From positions 1 through 35,082 of IMG/VR virus record IMGVR_UViG_3300022687_000016: a stretch of 35,082 nucleotides of DNA; one strand, written 5' to 3'. Positions 12,875 through 21,128 of this stretch are shown here, in pieces; the stretch's first letter is position 1; the number at the start of each line of letters is the position of its first letter. A model generated the notes under the pieces. The model worked only from the letters and a program-made list of their open reading frames with translations. It was not told the DNA's origin and did no database searches. The position numbers and the translations under genes were made by a program. The stretch is from a virus.

Positions 12875-13713
12875 GCCACAGGCATAACGACTGGGCCACC
12901 GAGGCCGTGTGTGAATCGGGTTCGGAAAAGGCGGTCTTGATGGTGATCGCCAACTATGTCGGCGTCGACGGCACGTGCTATCCGGGCCAAGACACTTTGG
13001 CGCGCAAGGCCTGCGTCAGCGTGAAAACGGTCGAACGCGCATTGAAGGCTTTCGAGGCGCGCGGGTGGATCGAGCGCAGGTTGCGCCGCCGAAAAGACGG
13101 GTCGCGCACATCGGATTTGATCATCATCACGGCTGTTCGTGCCGACGAGGCTTTTGAGGCGGCACAACCCGACAATTTGTCTGGTAGTGCCGAGGTGCCA
13201 ACCCGACATCCTGTCCAAAGTCACCCGACATCCTGTCCAAAGTCACCCGACACCATGTCGGGGCTCACTACGTTTGAACCCCCAGAGGAATCCCCAGTTG
13301 AAGAACCGCGCGCGATGCGCGCGCGCAAATCCACCTCTCCGAAATCGGAACGCCGGAAGGCGACCCGGCTGCCCGAGGGGTGGGAGCCGCCGGACGCATT
13401 CATCGAGGAGGCGGTGAGCATGGGCTTGACCGAGGCGGAAGCGCGGGCCGAGGCGCACCGGATGGCGAACTGGTCACGGGGCAGTCCGAACGGGGCGAAG
13501 CTCGATTGGCGGGCAACCTGGCGAAACTGGCTGACACGCAAACTGGAAGAAAAATCCCATGGACGACACGGCAGGACAGGCAATGACGAGCGGCACCGCG
13601 CCGCTTTCGGGCGTGCTCTTCGTGCCTTTGGCGGAGGGCCGGGCGATGGTGCGGGAGCGGGGCCTGACGGCGGCGGTGCGCCGCCACGCCTCGGACTTGA
13701 AGGCCCGCCTTGA
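12871..13713 (+). CDS. Phage replication initiator-like protein (HTH plus DnaT-like C-terminus)
   Basis: The N-terminal winged helix (residues 15-75: SEKAVLMVIANYVGVDGTCYPGQDTLARKACVSVKTVERALKAFEARGWIERR) is the HTH_36 type found in replication protein O-like initiators. A variable linker contains a duplicated 20-bp segment (13206-13245, HPVQSHPTSCPKSHP region). The C-terminal part (LPEGWEPPDAFIEEAVSMGL...WRATWRNWLTRKL) resembles DnaT-type DNA-binding tails. The frame runs 155 bp into the next gene, and its last 50 residues are low-complexity Gly/Ala/Arg. A lost stop near 13560 is likely. Confidence 0.75.
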   Translation: MSHRHNDWATEAVCESGSEKAVLMVIANYVGVDGTCYPGQDTLARKACVSVKTVERALKAFEARGWIERRLRRRKDGSRTSDLIIITAVRADEAFEAAQPDNLSGSAEVPTRHPVQSHPTSCPKSPDTMSGLTTFEPPEESPVEEPRAMRARKSTSPKSERRKATRLPEGWEPPDAFIEEAVSMGLTEAEARAEAHRMANWSRGSPNGAKLDWRATWRNWLTRKLEEKSHGRHGRTGNDERHRAAFGRALRAFGGGPGDGAGAGPDGGGAPPRLGLEGPP

Positions 13714-14509
13714 CGAGCGGCATCCGGGCAAGGCGGCCGTCGCGGTGGAGCGGCTGTCGGCGCACTATCCGCGCATCGACCGGGACGAGCTGGCCGCGCA
13801 GCACTGGGCCGAAGACTGGTTGAGCGATACGGCGCATTTGCCGCCGCTGGTCATCGAGGAGGCCTGCGCTGCATGGCGGCGATCGGAAGAGCGCTGGATG
13901 CCCACGCCGGGCCAATTGCTGTCGAAGGCGGAGCGCATCATGGCGCTGAAGCTGGCCGAACTTCGCCGCTGCCACGAGCTGCTCGACGGGCCGCCCGAGC
14001 CAACCAGCGGACGGAAGGGCGATGGCGCGCGCCGACCGCCGAAGGGCGAAAAAGTTGCCCCCGACGCCCATGCCCAGACCGAAGCGCCGGTGGCCGAGAT
14101 CATCATCGCGGATCTCGACATTCCCGGCGGGGCGGAAGGCAGCGTGATCCGCGCCGCGCTCAATGGCTGGCAGAGGCCCGCCAGCGTGCGGCCCTGGATC
14201 GGGCGGTTCCGCGTCGTCGATGCCAGCGATGGCGGCGAGCCGGACTGGAAGCTGGCCGTCGACGGGGACGAGTTCGCCTTCGCCGCCGTGTTCACCGGGG
14301 CGGCCATCCACCTGGGCCTGATGGCGCAGGGCGGGACGCTGCGCACCTGGTCGATGGCGTTCGCCGAACGCTTCGTCGGCAAGGGGCGGGGCCAATGGGC
14401 CGATCACGACCCGTGGGGCGTCGCGCTGAAGCCGGAGGTCGTCGAGGGGAAGGGCCCCGATGCCGATGCCGAAACCCACCGAGATCCAGCCAAGGACCAA
14501 GCCGCATGA
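13559..14509 (+). CDS. Probable replication protein, helicase loader-like N-terminus
   Basis: This 316-aa protein has residues 45-125 (LSAHYPRIDRDELAAQHWAEDWLSDTAHLPPLVIEEACAAWRRSEERWMPTPGQLL) that follow the pattern of phage replication P or G39P-type helicase loaders: helices, then W and an F/M-PTPGEL motif. The C-terminal half (residues 175-300) is a mixed domain (WQRPASVRPWIGRFRVV) that I do not recognise. Its place after a winged-helix initiator supports a loader role. The start could be ATG 13559 or ATG 13583; both overlap the initiator gene. Confidence 0.6.
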   Translation: MDDTAGQAMTSGTAPLSGVLFVPLAEGRAMVRERGLTAAVRRHASDLKARLDERHPGKAAVAVERLSAHYPRIDRDELAAQHWAEDWLSDTAHLPPLVIEEACAAWRRSEERWMPTPGQLLSKAERIMALKLAELRRCHELLDGPPEPTSGRKGDGARRPPKGEKVAPDAHAQTEAPVAEIIIADLDIPGGAEGSVIRAALNGWQRPASVRPWIGRFRVVDASDGGEPDWKLAVDGDEFAFAAVFTGAAIHLGLMAQGGTLRTWSMAFAERFVGKGRGQWADHDPWGVALKPEVVEGKGPDADAETHRDPAKDQAA

Positions 14510-15192
14510 CCACGCTGAAAGCCAATACGATGAAGGCCACGCCGGGGATGACCGCCGCCCGCGACGCCCGGACGGAGGTGGTGATGCCACGTGGACGGAT
14601 CGAAGACCCGGTTCGCCGCGAAGAGGCCGATGCGCTGGACGACCGCCGGGCGTCGCTGAAAGCCATGGAGGCCGAGTTTGCCCGCGCGGCCATCGAGCGC
14701 GTGCAGGCCTTTACCGCGCTGGCGCGCGGCGAGGTGCGGGAGAAGGCGACGATCCGCGCGCTGGCCCCGACCAAGGCGCTGGCCGAGATGCATTTCGGGG
14801 CGGGCCGCCGCAAGGGCTGGATCACGGCACGCCAGCTGGCCGGGGCGGCGCAATACCGCCACCTGTCGGACTGCGCGAAGGTCGGCCGCGCGGCCATCGA
14901 TCCGGCGGCGATCCGCGTGGATGGCGGGGGCGGGGGCAGTATCGAGGCCGCGCTGGCGCATGCCGCCGATGCCGAACGCTTGCGCAAGGCCGCGCGCAGT
15001 GCCATCGCGCGGTCGGACCATTTCGGGCTGGGCGGACGGCTGGTCGACTGGGTGGTGCTGAACGAAGGCGCGCTTGACGATTACGGGGTCGGGTCGGCAT
15101 GCCCGTTCGAGAAGGAAGAGTATCAGCGCGGCGCGCGTCGGCTGGCCTTCCTGGCGGCGCTGAACCGGCTGGCCGACCATTTCGGCCTCTAA
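14506..15192 (+). CDS. DUF6456-like protein, candidate late regulator
   Basis: This 228-aa, helix-rich protein has a C-terminal part (residues 160-228: ARSAIARSDHFGLGGRLVDWVVLNEGALDDYG...FLAALNRLADHFGL) that resembles the DUF6456 HTH-like domain of Alphaproteobacteria. A middle segment (WITARQLAGAAQYRHLSDCAKVG) could be a second DNA-contacting part. It is the last early gene before a hairpin-rich intergenic region and the late genes, the position of antiterminators or late activators in lambdoid phages. That role is inference. It overlaps the previous gene with ATGA. Confidence 0.55.
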   Translation: MTTLKANTMKATPGMTAARDARTEVVMPRGRIEDPVRREEADALDDRRASLKAMEAEFARAAIERVQAFTALARGEVREKATIRALAPTKALAEMHFGAGRRKGWITARQLAGAAQYRHLSDCAKVGRAAIDPAAIRVDGGGGGSIEAALAHAADAERLRKAARSAIARSDHFGLGGRLVDWVVLNEGALDDYGVGSACPFEKEEYQRGARRLAFLAALNRLADHFGL

Positions 15193-15341
15193 GTCCCCCA
15201 GCTTCGGGAGTCACGTGACTCATTGCCCCGAAGCCTTCGGGAACGTATCAAACCAGTCATGTCACGAATTTGCGCCCGGCCGGACCCGATCCGCCGGGCG
15301 CTGTCGTCTCCCGATCCCGTCACCAAGCCAAGGAGGGCGCG
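15193..15341 (+). promoter_or_regulatory. Late-gene control region with nested inverted repeats
   Basis: GAGTCACGTGACTC (15208-15221) is a perfect 14-bp palindrome. It lies between GCTTCGGG (15201-15208) and CCCGAAGC (15227-15234). The latter pairs equally well with CTTCGGG (15235-15241), giving two exclusive hairpins. A third hairpin is GCGCCCGGC (15272-15280) with GCCGGGCGC (15293-15301). I could not place a clear -35/-10. The region separates early from late genes and probably holds the late promoter, terminator or antiterminator site. Confidence 0.55.
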
Positions 15342-15713
15342 ATGAACGCGACCTGCCGCAGCTGTCCCCATGCCCGCCCTGTCGAACCGGCGAAGGGCAA
15401 GGGCCCCGACCGCCAGTTCATCTGCCGCGCCAATGCCCCGCGGCCGGTGAGCGATGGCGGGGCCATCGTGCTGACCCAGTGGCCGGTGGTGCGCGCCAAT
15501 GACTGGTGCGGCCAGCATCCCGACCGGGGCCTGTCCGTCCCCGAGCCCGACCCGAGCGCGCTCGACGCGGCGACGGCCGATGCGATGGACAAGGATGCCT
15601 GCGATCTGAAGACGCGCGAGGGTGAGGGGGCTGAGGACGGAAAGCGCGGCCTGTTCGGCCTCGGTGGCGTCAAGGGCAAGAGAGGCCGCAAGACCGGGCG
15701 GGGTCGGAAATGA
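15342..15713 (+). CDS. Cys-rich small phage protein
   Basis: This 123-aa protein starts with a zinc-knuckle-like pattern (CRSCPH at residues 4-9, then FICRANAPRP, then VVRANDWCGQHP), four Cys plus His. It is a common small phage protein type of unknown function. The C-terminus is a Lys/Arg/Gly-rich tail (KGKRGRKTGRGRK), possibly nucleic-acid binding. A strong AAGGAGG Shine-Dalgarno sequence precedes ATG 15342. It is the first late gene. Confidence 0.7.
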   Translation: MNATCRSCPHARPVEPAKGKGPDRQFICRANAPRPVSDGGAIVLTQWPVVRANDWCGQHPDRGLSVPEPDPSALDAATADAMDKDACDLKTREGEGAEDGKRGLFGLGGVKGKRGRKTGRGRK

Positions 15714-15943
15714 CCCGGGCGGCCGGAAAGCCGGTCTGCGGCAGCTGTCCGCACTGGCGTTTCGAGCGGCAGGGCAATGCCGAACGCGCCGGGCGGTGTG
15801 GCCATGGCGCCGCCGAGGATGGCGAGATGTCCGGCCTGCCGGTGCGGCTCGAAAGCGCTCAGTGGGACTGCCACCCGGATCTGAAGGCCAAACCCAAAGG
15901 AAAGGCGAAGGCCGATGGCGCTGCGCGCAAGCCGGGGGTTTGA
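15710..15943 (+). CDS. Second Cys-rich small phage protein
   Basis: This 77-aa protein has CGSCPHWRF, then RCGHG, then WDCHPD, the same four-Cys layout as the gene before it, so the two are probably paralogues. It ends in a Lys-rich tail. It overlaps the previous stop (ATGA) and extends 29 bp into the next gene. Confidence 0.65.
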   Translation: MTRAAGKPVCGSCPHWRFERQGNAERAGRCGHGAAEDGEMSGLPVRLESAQWDCHPDLKAKPKGKAKADGAARKPGV

Positions 15944-16685
15944 CGGCGGGCTGGACGTTCGCACCAATATCCGCGAGTTCACGCGCGGGCTGAACAGCGT
16001 GCAGCGCGACCAGCTGCCCTTCGCGCTGTCGCTCGCCATGAACCGCACGATCAACGGCGTCGAGGCCGACAACAAGCGCTACATGGCGCGGGCCATCGAC
16101 CGGCCGACGCGCTTCACGCTCAATTCGCAGCGCAAGGTCTATTCGAACAAGCGCAGCCTCAATGCCGCCATCGGCTTTCGCGAGTTCGCGGGCAAGGGCG
16201 TCGCGGCGGGCAAGTATCTGCGCGGGCCGGTGTTCGGCGGCGGGCGGCGAACAAAGAAGTTCGAGGTCGCCATGCGGCGGCGAGGACTGCTGGCGGGCGG
16301 GAAGTTCGTCGTGCCCGCGCCGGGCGTCAGGCTCAATGCCTACGGCAACCTGACCGGGCGTCGATATCAGCAGATCCTGTCGGATCTGCAGGCGCACGGC
16401 GAAGTCGGCTATCAGGCCAACCGGACGGCGCGGTCGACGGCCCGCAACCGGAACTACCGGGTCAGGCGCTACTTCGTGCCGAAACCCGGCGGTCGCCTGC
16501 GGGACGGCGTCTGGGAGCGCAGTGGGGCCAGCGGGCGGATCAAGCCGGTCCTGATCGCGATAGGATCGCCGCGCTACCGCCGGACGTTCAACTTCTTCGG
16601 CGCGTCGGCCCGGTCGGCCTCGGGCCGGTTCAGGCGGGAGCTGCCGCGCGCGCTGGAGCGCGCCATGGCCACGGCCCGGCGGTGA
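15915..16685 (+). CDS. Conserved phage virion-type protein (gpZ-like)
   Basis: This 256-aa very basic protein has the pattern LPFALSLAMNRTINGVEADNKRYMARAIDRPTRFTLNS, then FAGKGVAAGKYLRGPVFGG, then YRRTFNFF. It is a family commonly found just upstream of lambda-type terminase genes, and minor tail protein Z or a tail-completion role is often assigned. ATG 15915 has AAGGAAAGG upstream. It overlaps the Cys-rich gene by 29 bp. Confidence 0.65.
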   Translation: MALRASRGFDGGLDVRTNIREFTRGLNSVQRDQLPFALSLAMNRTINGVEADNKRYMARAIDRPTRFTLNSQRKVYSNKRSLNAAIGFREFAGKGVAAGKYLRGPVFGGGRRTKKFEVAMRRRGLLAGGKFVVPAPGVRLNAYGNLTGRRYQQILSDLQAHGEVGYQANRTARSTARNRNYRVRRYFVPKPGGRLRDGVWERSGASGRIKPVLIAIGSPRYRRTFNFFGASARSASGRFRRELPRALERAMATARR

Positions 16686-16835
16686 CCCCCCTTGAGCGGG
16701 TCCTTCCGGCCGCCCCGCCGCCGTGGGTATATTCGCACCCGGGTGGTTGTGTAGCTGCAGGGGTGGGAGAAGCCGGAATCTTGAGGTTTGACGGGCGGAT
16801 CAGGGAAAGCGGGAGTCGGATCAAAGGGTTAGGCG

Positions 16836-17399
16836 ATGCCGCGTGCGCAGAAAGGTAAAGTCGTCAACCAGAAGGAATTGTCGATCCTGTTCGGGGTGAC
16901 GACGCCGACCATAAATGCGTGGGTTTCCAAGGGCATGCCCTGCCAGAAGCAAGGCGCGCCGGGACAGCCGAGCGAGTTCAACACGGCCGATTGCTTCAAC
17001 TGGCGGCTCGACGAAGAACGGCGCGCGGGCGGCGGCATGCCCGCTGCGCTCGACGAGCTGCGCGAACGGAAGATGCGGGCCGAAGCCGAGACGGCGGAGA
17101 TGAACCTCGCCCAGGCGCGGGGCCGCCTGGTGCCGATCGACCAGGTCGCGGACCTGGTCAGCAGCGAATACGCGAAAGTCCGGGCGCGCATGACGGCGCT
17201 GCCGGGAACGACCGCGCCCCGAATTGACCCAAGCCGGACGCGCGAGGTCGCGCTGATCATCGCCGATGCAGTCAACGACGCTCTTTCCGAGCTCTCCGCA
17301 GACGATGCCTACGCCGCCAAGCCTGGCGGACGTGCTCGCAAGGATAAGGCGCGCCGCGCTAAAGCCGCGGTCGCGGATCCCGCTCGACCAGTGGGCTGA
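16836..17399 (+). CDS. Terminase small subunit (Nu1 family)
   Basis: This 187-aa protein has an N-terminal winged helix (residues 8-55: VVNQKELSILFGVTTPTINAWVSKGMPCQKQG) typical of Nu1, which recognises the packaging site. A long helix (ELRERKMRAEAETAEMNLAQARGRLVPIDQV) is the assembly and terminase-contact part. The 150-bp gap upstream holds only a weak TATATT (16728-16733) without a clear -35. The gene overlaps the large subunit by about 95 bp, which is unusually long; the Lys/Arg-rich C-terminus is read in that overlap. Confidence 0.85.
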   Translation: MPRAQKGKVVNQKELSILFGVTTPTINAWVSKGMPCQKQGAPGQPSEFNTADCFNWRLDEERRAGGGMPAALDELRERKMRAEAETAEMNLAQARGRLVPIDQVADLVSSEYAKVRARMTALPGTTAPRIDPSRTREVALIIADAVNDALSELSADDAYAAKPGGRARKDKARRAKAAVADPARPVG

Positions 17400-19374
17400 C
17401 GAGCACCGGCGTCTGTCCGTCGAGGCGAGCGCGGAGCCGGGCCGCTGGCGATCGGTCCGGGTGCCGATGGGCATCGGCCCGATGCGGGCGGTGACCGACC
17501 CGGAGGTTCACACGGTCACCTGCATGGGGCCGACGCAGGAGTTCAAGACCGAGCTGATTCTGAACACGGTCGGTTATTTCGGGCATCAGGATCCGGCGCC
17601 GATCCTGCTTGTCCTGCCGACCGACAAGCTGGCGGAGAGTTTTTCGAAGGACCGCCTCGAGCCGATGCTTCGCGACACGCCGGTCCTGCGGGCCATCTCG
17701 GCGGATCCGAAGTCGCGGGATTCGAAGAACACGCTGACGCGCAAGACGCTCGAAGGCGGTTCGGTGATCGACCTCGTCGGGGCGAACAGCCCGACGGATC
17801 TGTCGAGCCGGCCAAAGCGCGTCGTCCTGGCCGACGAGATCGACAAGTATCCGGAGAGCGCCGGCAAGGAAGGCGACCCGCTGTCGCTGGCCGAGGAGCG
17901 GCAATCGAGCTTCTGGAACCGGTTCTCGATCCGGACCTGCTCGCCGACCGACAAGGACTTTTCGGCGATCGGGCGCGAATACGAGCTGAGCGATCAGCGC
18001 CGGGCCTTTGTCCATTGCCCGCACTGCGGCGACCCGCAGGTGATGCTCTGGCCGAACGTGAAATGGGACAAGGACGAGGACGGCAATCACATTCCGGAAA
18101 CGGCGCAGTACCAGTGCCGGGGCTGCGGCGTTCTCTGGACCGAGCAGGAGCGGGTTGCGGCGATCATGGCGATGGTCGATGCGCCGGGCGCCGGCTATTG
18201 CCAGACGAAGCCCTTCCGATGCTGCGGCAAGGAGCACAAGCCGCTCAGCTGGCATAGCGACGAACACTGGGACGACCGGGGCATGGCGCACTGCCCGGAA
18301 TGCGGCAAGCGCGCGCCGTTCGCCGGACACGCCGGGTTCAATGTCTCGAAGCTGTACTCGACCCGGCAGGGGCTGGCGGACACGGTCCGCAAGTTCCTCC
18401 TGGCGGTCGACTATCCGGAAAAGCTGAAGGTGTTCATCAACACCCAGCTGGCGGAGTTGTGGGAAGAGCAGTCGGTGAAGATCAGTCCGGAAGGGCTGAT
18501 GGCGCGCTGCGAAGCCTATGACGACCAGACGATACCGGACGATGTGCTGATCCTGACCGCCGGGGTCGACACGCAGGACGACCGGCTCGAGGTCGAGATC
18601 GTCGGCTGGGGTCCGGGACGGGAGAATTGGGGCGTTCACTACCGGGTGCTCTACGGCGACCCGTCGCAGGACGCGGTCTGGCGCGAGCTCGACGCGGTGC
18701 TGACGCGCGACTACCGGACGGTGTCGGGCAAGCCGCTGCGCGTCGCGGCGACCTGCATTGACAGCGGCGGTCACCATGCCGACCCGGTCTGCCGCTTCGC
18801 GAAGGCGCGCGCAGGCCGCAAGGTCTGGGCGATCAAGGCCAATGGCCAGCCGGGCCGGCCGATCTGGCCGAAGCGGGCGTCTAAGACGAAGTCGTTCCAC
18901 AACGTCTTCGTGATCGGGTCGATTGCGGCGACCGAGCAGGTCTATGGCGATCTGAAGGTGAAGGATGCGGGTGCGGGCTATTGCCACTTCCCGCAGACCT
19001 ATGACGAGACCTGGTTTGACCAGGTCATCGCCGACAAGCCGAAAACCAAGGTGGTCGGCAACCGGCGCGTTCGCGTATTCGAGACGCCGCCCGGCCGCCG
19101 GAATGAAGCGCTCGACTGCCGGAAGTATGCACTCGCCGCGCTGATCAGTCTGAATGTCCTGCTACCCGCGCCCCGGCCCCGCCCGGTGCCCGCAGCCGAA
19201 CGCCCGGCGAAGATCGCAAACGACACGGCGCCGCAACCGGCAAAGGCGGAAGCGCCCCGGTCCGCACCGGCACTCGCGCCTGCACCCATGCCGGTGGCGG
19301 AGGCGGCTCCGGCCCCGAAACGCAAACCCCGCGGCCGCCGCAAGCGGCTGCATGACGGCGACAGGTGGATCTGA
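17305..19374 (+). CDS. Terminase large subunit (GpA family)
   Basis: This 689-aa packaging ATPase and nuclease has an N-terminal adaptor (LDQWADEHRRLSVEASAEPGRWRS). A Walker A-like loop (CMGPTQEFKTE, Lys81) follows, with Walker B VVLADEIDKY (Asp177, Glu178). Four Cys pairs (CPHC, CRGC, CCGKEH, CPEC at about 235-345) form a zinc insert. The nuclease domain begins at TAGVDTQDDRLEVEIVGWG. The last 70 residues are a Pro/Ala linker and a basic tail. I chose ATG 17305; ATG 17266 is possible. It cuts concatemers and fills the prohead through the portal. Confidence 0.95.
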   Translation: MPTPPSLADVLARIRRAALKPRSRIPLDQWADEHRRLSVEASAEPGRWRSVRVPMGIGPMRAVTDPEVHTVTCMGPTQEFKTELILNTVGYFGHQDPAPILLVLPTDKLAESFSKDRLEPMLRDTPVLRAISADPKSRDSKNTLTRKTLEGGSVIDLVGANSPTDLSSRPKRVVLADEIDKYPESAGKEGDPLSLAEERQSSFWNRFSIRTCSPTDKDFSAIGREYELSDQRRAFVHCPHCGDPQVMLWPNVKWDKDEDGNHIPETAQYQCRGCGVLWTEQERVAAIMAMVDAPGAGYCQTKPFRCCGKEHKPLSWHSDEHWDDRGMAHCPECGKRAPFAGHAGFNVSKLYSTRQGLADTVRKFLLAVDYPEKLKVFINTQLAELWEEQSVKISPEGLMARCEAYDDQTIPDDVLILTAGVDTQDDRLEVEIVGWGPGRENWGVHYRVLYGDPSQDAVWRELDAVLTRDYRTVSGKPLRVAATCIDSGGHHADPVCRFAKARAGRKVWAIKANGQPGRPIWPKRASKTKSFHNVFVIGSIAATEQVYGDLKVKDAGAGYCHFPQTYDETWFDQVIADKPKTKVVGNRRVRVFETPPGRRNEALDCRKYALAALISLNVLLPAPRPRPVPAAERPAKIANDTAPQPAKAEAPRSAPALAPAPMPVAEAAPAPKRKPRGRRKRLHDGDRWI

Positions 19375-19571
19375 TGGCTTACACGACTGACGATCTGACC
19401 GCGCTGCAGACGGCAATCGCGACCGGCGCGCGGCGTGTCACCTATAACGGTCAGACTGTCGAGTACCGCGATCTCGACGAAATGCGCCAGATCGAGCGCG
19501 ACATGATGGCGGCGATTGGCCAGACGAAAACCTCGCGGCGTTCGCGCGTCGTGTTCGACCGGGGCAACTGA
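19374..19571 (+). CDS. Head-tail joining protein gpW-like
   Basis: This 65-aa protein (MAYTTDDLTALQTAIATGARRVTYNGQTVEYRDLDEMRQIERDMMAAIGQ) has the helix-hairpin-helix pattern of lambda gpW, which stabilises packaged DNA and completes the head connector. It is between terminase and portal as in lambda. TGATG overlaps couple it on both sides. Confidence 0.88.
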   Translation: MAYTTDDLTALQTAIATGARRVTYNGQTVEYRDLDEMRQIERDMMAAIGQTKTSRRSRVVFDRGN

Positions 19572-21100
19572 TGAACTGGATCGACCGGGCCATCGCCACC
19601 GTCGACCCGGTGGCGGCGCTGAAGCGCGTCCAGGCGCGGCGGGCGTTGTCGATCGCGGGCAGCGCTTCGGGCAAGCGCAGCTATGAGGGCGCGACGAAAG
19701 GCCGCCGGGCAAAGAACTGGCGGGCAGGCTCGACCTCGGCGACCGCCGAGATACTTGGAGCGGCGCAGACGCTGCGCGATCGTTCCCGGGATCTGGTCCG
19801 CAATGATGCCTACGCCAGGCGCGGCATGCGCGCCTGGGTCGAGAATGCGGTTGGCGAAGGCATCGTGCCCGAACCCGATACCGGAAAGGACAAGCTTGAC
19901 CGGCAGATCCGCGAGGCGTTCGAGGAATGGTCGCACGAGCTCGACGCCGATGGTGTGTCGGACTTCTACGGGCTCCAGGCGCTGGCCTGCGAGACGGTCA
20001 TCCAGTCCGGTGATGCTCTGGCACGCCGCCGCCGCCGCCGTTCCAGCGACGGCTTGTCGGTGCCGCTGCAGATCCAGCTGATCGAACCCGATCATCTCGA
20101 CCGGCTGAAGCAGAACAATGGCGGCAACCGCGTGGTCGCCGGGATCGAACTCGACGCGTTGAACACGCGTCAGGCCTACTGGCTCTACCCGGAACATCCG
20201 GGAGATGTCGGGCTGGGTCTGACGGCGTCGCTGCGCAATGGCGCGGTGCGTGTGCCGGCCGACCAGGTCGCGCATCTCTACCGCCGCTCGCGTCCGGGTC
20301 AGCTGACCGGCGTGCCCTGGCTGGCGCCGGTCATGCTCGATCTGCGCGATCTGGGCGATTACGAGCAAGCGGAAGCCGTGCGCAAGAAGATCGAAGCCTG
20401 CTTCGCCGGTTTCGTGACGACGCAGGACAGTGACGACCCGCGAACGCTTGGCGATGAGAGCAGCGACGAGGATGGACGGCTCGAAACGCTGGAGCCGGGG
20501 ATCATCGAGTATCTCGAACAGGGCGAGAGCATCACCTTCGCCCAGCCGACATCGAACGGATCCTATGGCGAGTACACGCGCCAGCGCCTGCACAAGATCG
20601 CGACCGGTCTTGACATGCCCTACATCGTCCTGACCGGCGATGTGAGCCAGACGAATTATTCGAGCTACCGCGCCGGACTGATCCAGTTCCAGCGTGCCGT
20701 ACGCCAGTTCCAGCGTCAGGTTCTGATCCCCGGCTTCTGCCGGCCGGTCTGGTCCTGGTTCATCGAATCCGCCTTCGCCGCCGGGCGGATCGGCGAGATG
20801 AACACACGCGTGAAGTGGACACTGCCGCAGTTCGAGAGCGTCGACCGCCAGAAAGAAGCGTTGGCCGACCTGATCGAAGTCCGCATGGGCAAGACGCCGA
20901 TGCCGGAAATCATCCGGCGGGCCGGCGGTGATCCCCGACGCGTACTCGACGAAATCGAAAAGTGGACCAGCGAAGTCGATGCCAAGGAACTGATCCTCGA
21001 CAGCGATCCGCGCAAGGTCACGCGCGCCGGTGTCGGCCAGTTCAGCGATCCGCGCCTGCTCAACGGCGAGCCGGATACCGACACCGTCACGACCGAATAG
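19571..21100 (+). CDS. Portal protein, lambda family
   Basis: This 509-aa protein follows the lambda B family: MNWIDRAIATVDPVAALKR at the N-terminus, RDRSRDLVRNDAYARRGMRAWVENAVGEGIVPEP, IEPDHLD, HLYRRSRPGQLTGVPWLAPVMLDL and DVSQTNYSSYRAGLIQFQRAV. It forms the dodecameric DNA channel at the capsid vertex. It starts in a TGATG overlap with gpW. Confidence 0.95.
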   Translation: MNWIDRAIATVDPVAALKRVQARRALSIAGSASGKRSYEGATKGRRAKNWRAGSTSATAEILGAAQTLRDRSRDLVRNDAYARRGMRAWVENAVGEGIVPEPDTGKDKLDRQIREAFEEWSHELDADGVSDFYGLQALACETVIQSGDALARRRRRRSSDGLSVPLQIQLIEPDHLDRLKQNNGGNRVVAGIELDALNTRQAYWLYPEHPGDVGLGLTASLRNGAVRVPADQVAHLYRRSRPGQLTGVPWLAPVMLDLRDLGDYEQAEAVRKKIEACFAGFVTTQDSDDPRTLGDESSDEDGRLETLEPGIIEYLEQGESITFAQPTSNGSYGEYTRQRLHKIATGLDMPYIVLTGDVSQTNYSSYRAGLIQFQRAVRQFQRQVLIPGFCRPVWSWFIESAFAAGRIGEMNTRVKWTLPQFESVDRQKEALADLIEVRMGKTPMPEIIRRAGGDPRRVLDEIEKWTSEVDAKELILDSDPRKVTRAGVGQFSDPRLLNGEPDTDTVTTE

Positions 21101-21128
21101 ACGGTCACTCGACCACAGGAGATATGCC

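Noticed and set aside
16686-16835. Promoter with TATATT at 16728 before the terminase genes
   Set aside because: No -35 at suitable spacing; only TTCCGG at 18 bases, too weak to call.
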